Shown one piece after another: positions 19,889 to 31,438 of a stretch of 64,000 nt of DNA (the stretch's first letter is position 1; every line of letters begins with the position of its first letter). Location of the stretch: positions 7,884,651-7,948,650 of the forward strand of contig JAVMKO010000003.1 in NCBI GenBank assembly GCA_032164245.1, given 5' to 3'. The translations under genes and the position numbers were made by a program. A model generated the notes under the pieces. That model did no database searches and was not told the DNA's origin. It was given only the letters and a program-made list of their open reading frames with translations. This DNA comes from Sternotherus odoratus. Its lineage: Eukaryota > Chordata > Testudines > Kinosternidae.

Positions 19889-20499
19889 TGTTAGGCCCAA
19901 AAATATGGAGTATAGAGCATTGTTTGGCCAGCTTAACCAAAGTTAGGCTAACAGTAGTTGTTAGGCCATTCCTGTCTCTCTGTGAAACCTGAGGGCATGC
20001 TTGCTCAAACTATAGAAGATAAGATAAGAGGGAGGGCCGCATTCTTGTAACCAAAGTACCAGGAACAATTTGTTTAAACAGATGGAGACTCGGAGTCTCC
20101 ACTCCCTGTTACTCCCTGTTTCTGAGTTTTATCTGTACCTAACTCCTTCTTTGTTCTCAGCCTCTGGCACATGACGAAGATGCTGATAAGGAGCTGCTGA
20201 GGCATCATGAACTGTTTGTACTGTCAATGGAGATAAATGTGCATAGATGTCAAAAGCTTTTAACTAGTAAAGGGGGGTTTGGGGGTTTCAAGTTGCTTAA
20301 GCTATGACGCGACGAAACTGTCTATATAATCACACTAGTTGTTGTAAAGGGGTGCTGGTTCTCTCTGGAGACGGGCCGCTCTCTATTGTTGTGTGCACTC
20401 TTCAATAAAGAGCTTGTATTGGACCTTGCTGGTGTTGCCTGTCTCTCACCCTGCGGTCAGACAACGAACCTTGCCGTCTGGGTTAAAAAGTCCCTGACA
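19889..20499 (+). repeat. 3' LTR of the provirus
   Basis: 611 bp, TGTTAGGCCC to CCCTGACA, and no difference from the 5' LTR was seen on reading. It is followed by CTTT, the right target duplication. Confidence 0.95.
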
Positions 20500-20517
20500 C
20501 TTTTTACCTAACAGACA
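20500..20517 (+). mobile_element. Right remnant of the split solo LTR with target duplications
   Basis: CTTT (20,500-20,503) duplicates 12,199-12,202; TTACCTAACA completes the older solo LTR; GACA (20,514-20,517) duplicates 11,783-11,786. The sequence beyond matches unit B from 37,009. Confidence 0.8.
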
Positions 20518-20990
20518 TATACCCCATCATTGATGATGCCTTGTTTACAATAACATTATGAGACCTATGAGTTAGCCAGTTTTTAATCCATTTAATGTAT
20601 GCCATGTTAGTTTTATATAATTCAGGTTTTTTAATCCAAATGTCCTGTGCTACCAAGTTAAATATTTTACAGAAGATTAAGTATATTGTATCTGCCACAT
20701 TATCTGTATAATCCAAACTGGTATTCTCATCATAAATATAGTAAGTTAGTATGACAGGATCTCTTTTCCATATACGCATGTTGATTGGCATTAATTCTGT
20801 TACCTGCCTTCAATTCTGTATTAATCCTCTTTGCATTAATCCTGTCTGGTTCTTTCCTGCGATTTATTTCATACTGACAAGCCTATAATAAATAACCCAG
20901 GGCTTCCCGTTCACCCATTGTAAGTACTGACACAACAATAGCTTTATACTAGTCTTCTGCATCTTCCCCACTGTTCAAGATTTATGAAAA
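20518..20990 (-). mobile_element. CR1-type LINE relic hosting the nested LTRs
   Basis: The minus strand reads as degraded reverse transcriptase with YIKWIKNWLTHRSHNVIVN, the block that follows the YxDD region in CR1-like elements, and upstream a GCTTGTCAGT...GGAAAG-like stretch. The matching relics are at 36,999-37,455 (unit B) and, inverted, at 54,475-54,960. Confidence 0.65.
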
Positions 20991-23900
20991 CTAAAGTTAA
21001 TGGTCCAGCCAGCATCACAGCCAACTCCTTTAAAATGCACAACTTTCCCCAAAATGCTCTCCGGACTCTTTCTAGTGAGATAATCTTGACAATGAAACTT
21101 CCTCAAACTGCAGGGCTCTGTTATAGAAACCTCCTGATAGATTTTAATTTTCTATATCGTTTTTAAAATGGACATTATGCTGCCGTATCAAATTCCATCT
21201 TGATCTTCTATATCTAATATTTACTCCTAGATATAAAGGAAATAATATAGAAGAAAGTGAAAAAGGTGAGGTTACTTCATGACTGTGAGTTTGCGGTGAG
21301 GTCCGCTAGCAACTGTTGCTCTTACTCAATGTAACTCCTCTGATGCAGCATCTGCTATTAGAAATATATTAAGGGCTTAGTCCTAAGTTCTGCAAAGGAT
21401 TCTTCCTCATGCCTGGATATATATGACACTTAAAAATAATAGTAACTTGGAAACAAACTCTCTCTCTCTGTGTGTGTGTGTGTGTGTGTAGTACTTGTCC
21501 ACCATTTTCATACATTATTGATTAATATTCTTCGTGTATGTGTTTTAAATTTTTCATATTTTTATGTATTCATCCCATTAAAGAGATGTTTCAAATCTTT
21601 TAAAAATCACAGAATTAATGTTGTAATATTGAGGATACCATGAGCCATGGCTGTATGTGTCTCGGTGGGGTATTATGAGGCTAATAAGAATTAGGCATTA
21701 TCCTTTTAAACCATAGGGATTCCTCCAGTGGGCTAGGCCTCCATGTTTCCTACTGATTTAGCCACCAAAATGGCTGGAGCAGAAATCTCCATGGGAAGCC
21801 AGGCCTAGTATTTGTACCCACTAATAAACACAGTTTTGTGAAATACAGCAGGGCCGACCTGGTTTACTTTTTGTGTGTCGTAGAAAATAAGGGCACAACA
21901 GGTACCTCTAAAATGACTTTGACAGTCTTCTCCAAGACGAAGCTGGGATTTCAACATGACTGTAGTTGATGGAACTACCGGCAAGTCAGCAGAGCGGGCT
22001 CCAGCGGAGTTCAGTCTTCATATGGGCATGGGCCCTGCGCTTCCCCCCTGACAACCCATCAGTCTCTCTGTGGGTTAGGATGACAGCAGCCCCCTCTTGA
22101 GATACCACTGAAGAGTGAGATGGGGACAGCCCAGCAGGTTGGAGAGAGAATGGAGGGAGAGGCCCCTGGGGCCCCTGTGAAAACACTTCTGAGGTATGAG
22201 ACAGGGGAGATTTGGGGTCTGGGTCTGGGAGTTAGAGGAACATGAGGGGGGTTGAAGGACAAGAAAGCGGGGGTGGGATGAAGAGGAAAGGGGTATGTGG
22301 TGGGATCGGGGGTTGGGGGCGGAGGCACCTGCTGTGGAAACTAGTGGGGACAGAGTTACGTGTGTGGGTCCGTAAAACTGGGACATGTGGGGTGGTACTG
22401 GGGGGACTGAGAGGCATGCAGAAGGGATTGGGGGTTTGAGACCCATTGGCAGCAGACACCTCAGGGTGTTGAGAATGCTTCAGGCCTCAATCCCTGACGT
22501 GGACAATGACCAGGAGCCTTCTGTGGAGTGGAGTAGGGAGCCATTGTCTGAGTCAGCCAGTAGTTTGAGTGGAGTGATGATGTGAGTGCTTTGGATTTTC
22601 GTGGGCACAAAACTGAGCTAAGCCCTTATTTGGGGAATATAGTAGGGCGCTGGGGCTTTGCAGTGTGTGTGTGTGTGTGTGTGGAGGGAGGATTTTTCTG
22701 AAGAGGGTAATAGGAGCCAGGCATTAGAATTGGGAGACCAGAGACTGATGGGAGCTGCTTGCATGAGGACTAGGTCTTTGCCTTTTTGTTTCTAGGCATA
22801 GAAAAGGGTGAGGGGATAGGAGTTGGTGAAGGAGGTGGATAGGGGCAGAGCTAGGTTGTAGGCAGTGTATGAAGAGTGATGCCCTCAAGGCTGTACCAAT
22901 GTGGAAGAGAAGGGACAGGTCTGTGTGGTGGAGGTGCTGACAGAGAAGCAATGAACAGTATAGATGGGGCATACAGGACAGAGGGCCCAGCACAGTCACC
23001 CCCTGCGTGTTTTCCTTTGATTCTTCATTGTAATAATAGGACTGGAACTCTGGCTGCCACGTGTGGTGTATTGAAAACTGTGTTGAATGTAGAAACTGAC
23101 ACTTCAAATTTGGAAGGAGTATCCTGATCCCTCTTGTAGGCTATGGGGCTCTGAGGGAACTGTACAAACCGTGTCGTTAGCGGGCTGTCTTCAGAAAAAA
23201 AGCCGGAGTGAGTTGAGCCGCTCTGTATTAGGGAGCAGCCTGCTTTGCCTGTGTCTCTTGTGGAGTTATTTTGTGTTACTGTTCTGAATTCCAAGAAGTA
23301 GTGTTACATTGCAGCCTTCTATCAAGGTCATTTTGTTTTATATCTTTTCTATTCAAATGCCATGAAAATAGTGCCATGGAGCAATGAGATGGGGTTATAA
23401 ATCAAACAGTGAGAGAACCCGCTTCTCTTAAAATCAACAGGTGAAATGGATTAATAGCAGCGGTTTAAAATAAATACTGATCTGTCCATGTGAGCGTCTA
23501 GAAATTCCAACAGTTGCATTGACCATGGTGGCCCAACCAGTCGTGTGTGGATTTAACATTCAATAGAGATTATTGCTTTTATTTTTTAATCTCCTTTCCT
23601 TTAAAAAAGTGGGTTTCCAAGGCAAAGGATGAGAGCAGACTCCTCCCCTTCCACCATGACAAATGTGCACTTGTTAGTTTATTGTTTTCAAAACAACTAG
23701 ATTTTATTAGAAGTGGGGTAATTAGTCTAATTCTCAGTGATCAGTCTCCTGTTTGGCTTTCTCCAGATCATAAATTTCTTTGCATCCCCAGTAATGGTGT
23801 TTCCCATCAAGTTTCATTAAAAAAATTCTGACCATCTCTAATAAGCACCTTTTCCCCAGTAAAACTGTGTCCCCAATATGGGGTTACACTGCTTTACTTT

Positions 23901-24039
23901 ATGGTAATTAGAACAGCTTAGTTATAGAAGTACAATTTTTCTGTGCTTATAAAATTTGAACAGGACACCAAGCTGAGAAAGGTTGGAAGCTATTTGCATG
24001 ATAGGATTAGAATACAAAACGACCTTAATAAAATGAAGA
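20991..24039. other. Intergenic duplicon sequence, no gene seen
   Basis: Shared with unit B (37,456-40,410). A (TG)n run lies at 21,469-21,490 and a shorter GT run near 22,662-22,682. The minus-strand proline-rich frames at 22,059-22,459 recur in B (38,580-38,934), but in each the pattern is that of C/T-rich DNA and nothing resembles a known domain. Confidence 0.55.
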
Positions 24040-25060
24040 ATTCCTCTTAATAAAAATAATGGAATTCAATAAAGACTAGTCAATAAAGACTAAATTACTT
24101 CACTTTGGAAGAGAAAATTAAATCACAACTGTAAAATGGGGAATAACTGGCTAGGTGGTTGGACTGCTGAAAAGGAACTAGGGGCAATAAATTGAATATA
24201 ATCCAACAATGTGATGCAGTTGTAAAAAAGGTTAATATAACTCTGAGGTATATTAACACAAGTATTGTTCGTAAGACATGGGAGGTAATTGTCCTGCTCT
24301 GCCCAGCACTAGTTAGGCCTCAACTGGAGTGCTGTGTCCAATTCTGGTTGCCACACTTAAGTAAAGAGGTGGCCAAATTGGAGAGAGTCCACAGGAGAGC
24401 AACAAAAATGATCAAATGTTTAAAAGACCTGATTGGGAGGACAGGTGAAGATACCTGGGCATGTTTAGTCTTTTGGAAATAAGAGTTGGGGGGGGGGGAA
24501 CCTAATAAAAGTCTTCATATATGTAAAGGGCTGTTTTAAAGAGGATGGTGATCAACTGTTTTTTTAGGTCCCCTGAAGGCAAGAGAAGAAGTAACGTGCT
24601 TAATTTTCAACAAGGGGAGTTTAGGTGAGATATTAGGAATACTCTCTAACTAAATTAAATTCTGGAGTTGACTTCCAGGGGAGGATTTGGAATCCCTGTC
24701 ATTAGAGATTTTTAAGAACAGGTGAGGCAAACACAGAGTCATATCAAGTTGAACAAAGAACACAAGACGGGAAAGCAAATGAGAAGTGGCCTGCAGAAGT
24801 AAGTTGCTTACCAGAGCTAAAGTAAGAAATGTTCGTTATATGTCCCAAGAAGTTACGCACAAACCACTGTGGCCTAACTTTTCCTATGCAAAGGGGGATG
24901 GCACAAGATACTTTGCAAAAGATGATGGACAAAGTTGCAACAATTTCAACATTCAAACTGAGGTTGGACATTTCTCATCTTCATTAGAACCATGGATCAT
25001 TTTCTGATTGAGGTCCCTTTCAGCCCTACATTTCCATGATTCTAAAAGACTTTAAATAAA
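24040..25060 (+). mobile_element. CR1-type LINE relic with 3' tail
   Basis: The plus strand carries LVRPQLECCVQFWLPHL and LERVHRRATKMIKCLKDL, the CR1 ORF2 C-terminal block, and ends with GAGGTCCCTTTCAGCCCTAC...ATGATTCTA, the usual CR1 3' end. A roughly 300-base segment (about 24,735-25,015) sits within the tail and is repeated elsewhere in the window. Unit B equivalent: 40,410-41,225. Confidence 0.75.
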
Positions 25061-25163
25061 GTATCTCTCCTGACTACAAAATTGACCTCTCTATGTCACT
25101 GCCACATGGGAAAGGACACACAGTCATATCAAGATGGACAAGAAACACAACACAGGGAGGGCA

Positions 25164-25503
25164 AGAGGGCCGGCGACAGAAATTTGGGGGCCCCTTACTC
25201 TGATCGTTTGGGCCCCCCCAGCCCAGCTTCCCCCCCTAGCCCACCCGGCGCTCCCCCCCCCCAGCTGACAGCAGCTGGCGGCAGAGCGAGCCCGGTAAAG
25301 GAGCGAGCTGCCCTTTCTGCTCCCCTCCCCGCGCACTTTCTCCCCCGGACTGCGCCGCTGCCGCCGGCCGGGCTCACTGCTCCTGCCGGGGACACGCGCG
25401 CTCGTCCTGAGGAGAGCCTCGCCGCCTCCCTGCCCCTGCCCCGCTCTCCAGGCCCGGCGACAAGGGGGGACGACTACGGGTACTGTGTACCGGGGCCCCG
25501 CTA
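25164..25503. repeat. GC-rich insertion specific to unit A
   Basis: About 340 bases very rich in G and C and in CpG interrupt the shared sequence: the left flank matches B at about 41,342 and the right flank at about 41,712. It begins GGGCCGGCGACAG and ends GTACCGGGGCCCCGC. Open frames cross it on both strands, but the amino acid content only reflects composition. It may be a fragment of a GC-rich repeat or of a gene's CpG island. Confidence 0.5.
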
Positions 25504-26670
25504 AAGTCATATCAAAAAATCAGATAATCCCCCTATATAGCTCTTCCTTTAGAGTACTATTTAGGGAGATGCCTGTGAGATCCAGAAATAGAAGAACACA
25601 GCTGTCATAACCCCTTGAGTCAATGAATTACCTGGATGATATTTCTAGCTATCTTCAGAAACTACTCAGGGCTCCAGTGAAGCTATGCTGGGGAACACAC
25701 CTTTCTGCCCATTGTAATGGATAAGTAGCAGTAATACATGTATTTTATTTATCCAAATGAAAACATGGAAATTTGAAAACTCCTTGAGTTAAAACCAATT
25801 TATAGGAGAATTCCAGTAATCCAAATTCCCTTTATCCAGACATACTAGTTATCCAAATGCACCGTGTGTTAGTTAATCACCTGCCAACTAACTAACATTA
25901 TGGCTGTGGGAACTTCAATTTGGGAGGAAATCTGGAATTACGTATGTGGAAGGCAAGAAAAATTGGGAAGAATGAGGGAGAAGTTAGGGGAGAAATTTAA
26001 AGATGGGACATGGGGTAGAGCAGGGATTAAGATGAAGAGTTAAGGGAGAAGTTTTCAGGGAGAGAAACGACAGGAGGGGACAGGAGGGCAGGCAGGAGGG
26101 TTGGAAAGGAAGGGAGGGAGGCAGAGAGAAGGATAAAGGAGAGAATAGGAAGGTGAGAAGAGCACAGGGAATTTGGCCAACTCTTTTATTAAAATCCCCC
26201 ATGTGCTGACCCACAGAGCATGTGTATCTCTCACATCCCTCTCCCTTCCAGGAGCTGACTTTGTACCTTAGTCTATGGAGACTCCTGCATGTTACTGTGG
26301 AGTCTCTGCTTCTATTTGATGATCAAGACAGCTGTTGTCACACCTGTTCTATGGTGCTTCAGTCCAGGACACACTTACAGGTGATATATATGCTCCATTG
26401 TACTTCTTTGCAGATACAGAGCAGCAATATTTATTGAACACTTCTGCCCTTTCTGTATCATTATTATTATTTTTACCATCTCCATGGAGTAATGGGCCTG
26501 TACCAGTGTTAGAATCTCTTTTGTTCCTGAAATACCTAGATAAACCCTCCTTATTCTCTATGGCCCTACTACCATGGAGTCTTCCCTGATCTCTTGAGCT
26601 TCACTTATGTTTGTGCATTTTATTACTTCTACTTTCTGTGCATTGTTATCTACTTCTGCTCTTCCCCAAT
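25504..26670. other. Intergenic end of unit A with polypurine tract
   Basis: Shared with B (41,712-42,860). Around 25,960-26,165 the plus strand is almost only purines (GGGAGG/GAAGGA blocks), seen also at 42,130-42,400 and, inverted, at 55,020-55,260. No gene is recognised. Confidence 0.55.
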
Positions 26671-27062
26671 TTTTAATTTTTTTTCTAATTTTTTCCTGCA
26701 CTTTCTGTGCTGACTGATACTGTAGAGACAAAAACACTGCTCTCACTTCCGGGGAATCTCGAGCACAGCCTGCTGCAATTTAGTGGTAACAAAACAAAGA
26801 GAATCATTGCAAGACTACTGCTTCTACTTAGTTCAGGCTGTATTAAGATAAAAGATTGTAGGGTCCAGGCACAAGATGACCCCAACCCAAAGAGGGGAGC
26901 TGGGGGTCCCATGACTAATCCAGAAGGCTACCCCATTGTTGAACTCTATGCATATAATGTGAAAGCCTGGACTTGAATGGGAGACCTGGCTGGAGGGCTG
27001 AGTCACTGAAGAGACCGATCATTGCAGAGCCACACTGGCCATAAAAAGAGGTGCACCTGGAA
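26671..27062. other. Spacer between units A and B
   Basis: Sequence without a counterpart in the other units as far as could be seen. No gene recognised. Confidence 0.5.
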
Positions 27063-27334
27063 AGATAGTGTTTGGGTTAAGCGTGGGAAAGACAGCTGCA
27101 GAGAGGTTCTCTACCTGCCAGTGAAAGCAGAGACTTGAGCTAAGTGCTGGAACCTCAGGATATAATTCTGCGGAGAGAAGTGGCAGTGAGGGACACTGCA
27201 GAGACACTGATGAGCAGAGATGGAGGCATCACTCAATAACCATCTCTCTTTAGGTGCAGAAGAGAAACCCACCCAAATGCACATCTGGACTTTGGGGACA
27301 TTGCTGATCTCAGACAACAAACTGTGAGTGGAGG

Positions 27335-30300
27335 GCGGTGGAAGCAAAAAGGGACTGGCACATTAAAGAGACATTCGTTCCTTGGGTTTTCACACCACAA
27401 GATGGGAAAATGAGAAAAGGGACACTGCTCAAGATACTGTAGGGTGAGTGTTCTATTTATTAGTTGTGTACTTTCAAAAATCCTGGTTGCAGTGTGTTCC
27501 TAAATTAACACTGTGTTTTCTTCTTTGGGGAAAGTTTTCTTTTGTTAGAAACACTCAGTTCTTGCGAGAGGGGAATTATTGCCTCAGCAGCACCCAGGGG
27601 CAGTCTTTCTTTTTCTTAGATTGGTAGGTGGGGTCTGAAGCTGATTCTCTTTTGAATTGTTAAGAAGAAGCCCTCAAAATTTAACCTGGCCTTTGTCGCT
27701 GTCTAAATTACCCTGCAGAAGGGTTACATGGCCAAAATTCAGAGTGGTGTGTGTATCAATTTGTACAGAAGAATTTAGTCCCGTCAAAGTGATTGTGTTG
27801 TCCATTAACTTCAATGAGCTTTGAACCAATCTGTAGGTATTTACCTGGTATTTTCAGAGTGTAACTTGTGTAAGACTTGTCAGATGTCATTATTAGTAAT
27901 AAAACATAGAATTTACTACTAATAATAATGTAATACCAACTGTGAATAGGCCAGAATCCTTGGAATAATTTAGACCTAAACGGTTAAAACGTCAAATTAG
28001 AGAGGCAGCTTCTGATTTTCACAGAAGAGTTTAGACAGAGAAAGGGGAACAGTTGCTTTCCAAGCTGACAACACACTCTTGTTAAAATGGGAAATGGCTT
28101 CCACCTTTTTATCTTTTTTTCTTCTTCCAGATTATATACTTTATGCCAAGAAATCCATGATAGAGATACAGGAGATCCAGGTCTTATCTCCAGATGGCAA
28201 TATCATGTACGAATATCTTAACTGAAAAAGAGAGATGTAAAGGTTGTCAATAAAACTTTAAGAATCTACATAGGCTAATGAGGATTCTGTAACCATGGTG
28301 TGCAGTTTGAGGAAGTTTTATGACCAAGGAGACCTGACCTCAAAGAGTATTGCAAATACTTCCTACGATGTTATCTATTTTAAATACAATTGTGATAATT
28401 TAAGATATATTGATGTCTAACTGATAATTCATAAAGGGAAAAGGGCCTTTGTTTAATACTGTAGAAGGTGATACATTCCATTGATAAGTTGACAAGTGAA
28501 AATCTCTAAAAATGAATCCAACTGAAATATTATAAAATCTAAACAGCCAAAAGGCCTGATCAGCTGCTTGTTGACAATTGCACAGAAATAGCTTAATTTA
28601 TGGGGTGAATCTAACCTAAGACGGGTGTGAATGAACTCTTCCCTGATGACTAGTGATGAACTCAGTGAAAAGATCTCAGGAGAAGACTGTAACTGCATAG
28701 ACACACCTATTTTATAAGGACTGTCCTGATATTTGGGGCTTTTTCTTATATTGGTGCCTATTGCCCTCCACCCCATCCCAATTTTTCACACTTGCTCTCT
28801 GGTTGCCCTATTCAGCAGTGAAGACAAGACATCAATCACCTGATTTCCAGCTGACACACCTACAGCCTCAAAACCCAGCTGACTCCTCCCTCCTCACATG
28901 GACGAGTTGAGCCCCAGACTACCACCTCCCCAGCTATCAACCCCTCCCTGCCTCATAGGACAGGTCTAGCGCATTTCCCACTGGCCAGCCCCTCTTCTCC
29001 CAACCTCAATTCCTCCTAACGCTAATTTGCCCTGTTCAGAAAATATCACATTGATGCCATCACCACTGAAGTAAAAACAGACACGTTTCATTACACTTCG
29101 TGAGTGGGGATTCAACCTTGACAAATAGGAATGTGAAAATAAAACTGACAAACAGTAATGACACCTTCTGCTTAATGGGTGATCAAATCAAAGATTATAA
29201 ACTGTGGATTATATCAGGCATCCCATTTTTAAAAGAAAGTACGGGTGGCCCCGGCACCATCTGTATCATGTGGACCACACAACCAACTGGATGAACATTG
29301 GCTCACCTTGTACCTGCAGGAGAGTACCCAGGAAAGTTATTTGTCTCATACGGACGCTGCGCAAACAGCACATTGTTTCCTGGGAGCAGCATGAATTTTT
29401 TAAAATGAAAATGCTGCTCACATTGTGTTCCCTGCTTGACAATTACAAAAGCCCCATACGCCTACCTGTAGCTATCACTGTGTATTTTCCTTCCATCAGC
29501 ATAACAAACCTTTTGACCAGATTTTAAAACTGTATTCTAATGACTTAGTGCAAAATCATCGAATGGTGATGAAAGCCTCAAATAGTTAATTTTTTTAAAA
29601 CTTCCCCGTGGGATTAATTTGGCTGAAAAACAAACCTATTGAATACCAGCATCATGAGGGATCCTGACAAACTCTTTCAATCCCCATTTTACCCCAATTA
29701 GGAAATTTCATCCTGCGACTTGACTGTACAGTAAAGGGAACACGATTCGGTAGAAGAACACATGAGAGTTCAAACACATTCTGTAGTTCTTCTGGATGGG
29801 TCCATTCATCCGGAAACTTTCCCTTAATGGTTCAAATCTGCTCTTATTACCTAGGAATGAAGCATTTAATTTTAAACCTCAATTTACAATGTATTTGAAC
29901 CAGTAACCGGGGTTGTGATCTGTCCTAAGGGAATTTCTAAGATGTTACCAGGGTGGATGTCTACAGAGGACTCCCCAGAGTAAGTTAGCCCTGCTGTTCT
30001 TGAAAGGAGATGGCTACAGCCCTCCATCAAGAATAGGCACACAAGCAGTAATTTTCTGAAAACAGAAATAATATTTATTTAGAAATGTGCGGGAGGAGTT
30101 TTTAGAGGGGGTCACATGCCACCACTTGCTTAAGGTCACATGTCAATAGCTGCCCCAGAAGTTGCCTTAATTGGTCAGACTCCTCTTGGGGCAGGCCTAA
30201 GGGTGACCCAACAGCATAGAGATAAGCACAGAATCTAGTTTTCCGATGTCCAATACTGTGCTCTAGCCACTAGACTGCACAGTCTTCCCTGTTCATACAT

Positions 30301-31236
30301 TAACCCCTTTTCTCACACAATGCCTTTTCCCAGAAAAGACAAGTTGCTCCAGGGCTGGTCCCTGAAACGTTCACCATAAGGGCTGTCAGGAAGACGTGGG
30401 AGAGGGAAAGGGCACTGAGAAAAGGTTCTGGTTTGTGGAGAAAAACTTGAGGTAAATTCAGGGGCACTATTTCAGATTTTGGTATGCGGAATATTGATTG
30501 TGTTTCCCGGGGCTACGTAGGCCCTCTTTTGCATATAAGGTGATGGGCCCACAACCAAAGTTTATAACCAAAAAGGGTGTGTGGCGGGTCAGCTCAAAAA
30601 GTTTGGGAACTGCTGCGGAGGCAGGCAGAGGGTAACTGGTGGCTGTTTGCAGGTAGCTCAGGTTCCAGTTGGGTTGTACTTCAAGGGCCAGGCAGGAGGT
30701 TGTTTGGGGCTTTGTTCCTTGAGGGATGTAGCTGAGCAAAGCAGCCACGAGCTCCATTGTTTCTCCCTCCCCATGGCAGGATCCCCTGCGGCTGCCTCAG
30801 TTAAATCCTCACTGGCACCTTCACTCAGGTGTCTCGGCCTGGGTCTTTGAGATTTGCGCTGCCGTTCTGTCTCCTGCAGGGGGGGGGCCTGCTGGACGGG
30901 ACACGGTCTGGACACTCGGGCAGAAGAGAAGGGACTTTGTGGGGGGGAGGTTTGGGAGGCGGGAGGAGCAAAGGGAGGGTTGACATGCTGTGGAGTTCTG
31001 GTGTGGGCATTACACACCATGCAGCCAAGCTGGGACTGAGCCCAACTCTTCGGACAACAACACAAACTAAATGGGTTTGCACAAGGACCCCAGCATGGAT
31101 TTAACACATGGCAATGACCATTGAGTTTATTTTTATTACATTAAAATAAGAAAAGGAAGGTATTTTTATGGGAAAGAAATAGCAAAACTGCCCCCATGTT
31201 CCAATCAAAACACTCAGACACTTGTTTGCAATGCAC
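27335..31236. other. Unit B sequence downstream of defensin gene B, no gene seen
   Basis: Collinear with A 1,273-5,880. It includes the empty target site for the A-specific Penelope insertion (single CTATTTTATAAG at about 28,705-28,720), the MITE fragment (about 28,716-28,814) and the SINE-like block (30,090-30,290). Confidence 0.55.
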
Positions 31237-31253
31237 CAAAGCAAGCAGCTACT

Positions 31254-31259
31254 TTTAAT
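31254..31259 (-). terminator. Polyadenylation signal of defensin gene B
   Basis: ATTAAA on the minus strand, same place as in gene A, about 180 bases past the stop. Confidence 0.6.
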
Positions 31260-31438
31260 AAAGGGAGAAAAACAAGCTATCTGGGGTCACACAAGGAATC
31301 CGTTGTGGGTCTTTTCCAATTTGCGAGATTCTTTGCAGCCCAGGTGAAAAGCATCCAGGGATTTTAGAAGCAAGGCATCATCTGCCAGATTCCCAGCGAT
31401 CCTTCATTGACATTCTCTGCTGCCATCGCTCAGTCTCT

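Larger units (their letters stand above)
12203..20499 (+). mobile_element. Full-length gammaretrovirus-like endogenous provirus
   Basis: An 8.3-kb element with two 611-bp LTRs, primer binding site, gag, pol, env and polypurine tract in order. It is flanked by the 4-bp target duplication CTTT (12,199-12,202 and 20,500-20,503). Features placing it with class I (gamma-like) retroviruses are an MGQ Gag start, a PPPY late motif, one CCHC knuckle, pol in frame with the nucleocapsid frame after one stop, and an envelope with CWVC and CX6CC motifs. The LTRs read as identical, so it is young. Four lesions are visible: a gag frame break, the gag/pol UGA (possibly natural), a Lys at the integrase catalytic Glu position, and a TAG in env. 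Confidence 0.95.
1009..26670. repeat. Segmental duplication unit A
   Basis: From about 1,009 the sequence runs parallel to unit B (from about 27,063) to about 26,670 (B: 42,860), with mostly small differences. Differences visible by eye are a Penelope/LTR insertion (2,655-3,350), a nested solo LTR and provirus (11,787-20,513), a GC-rich insertion (about 25,164-25,503) and a second internal repeat (about 7,400-7,580) that are present in A only, and about 85 bases near 9,139 present in B but lost in A. The unit contains one complete minus-strand beta-defensin gene. Confidence 0.9.

Noticed and set aside
22059..22459. Proline/serine-rich minus-strand frames repeated in units A and B
   Set aside because: Both copies are C/T-rich DNA from a duplicated segment; three overlapping frames are equally open, and none has a start context or domain.
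25082..25510. 140-codon and 128-codon proline/arginine-rich frames
   Set aside because: They cross the GC-rich insert, and their content follows base composition; no domain or conservation.
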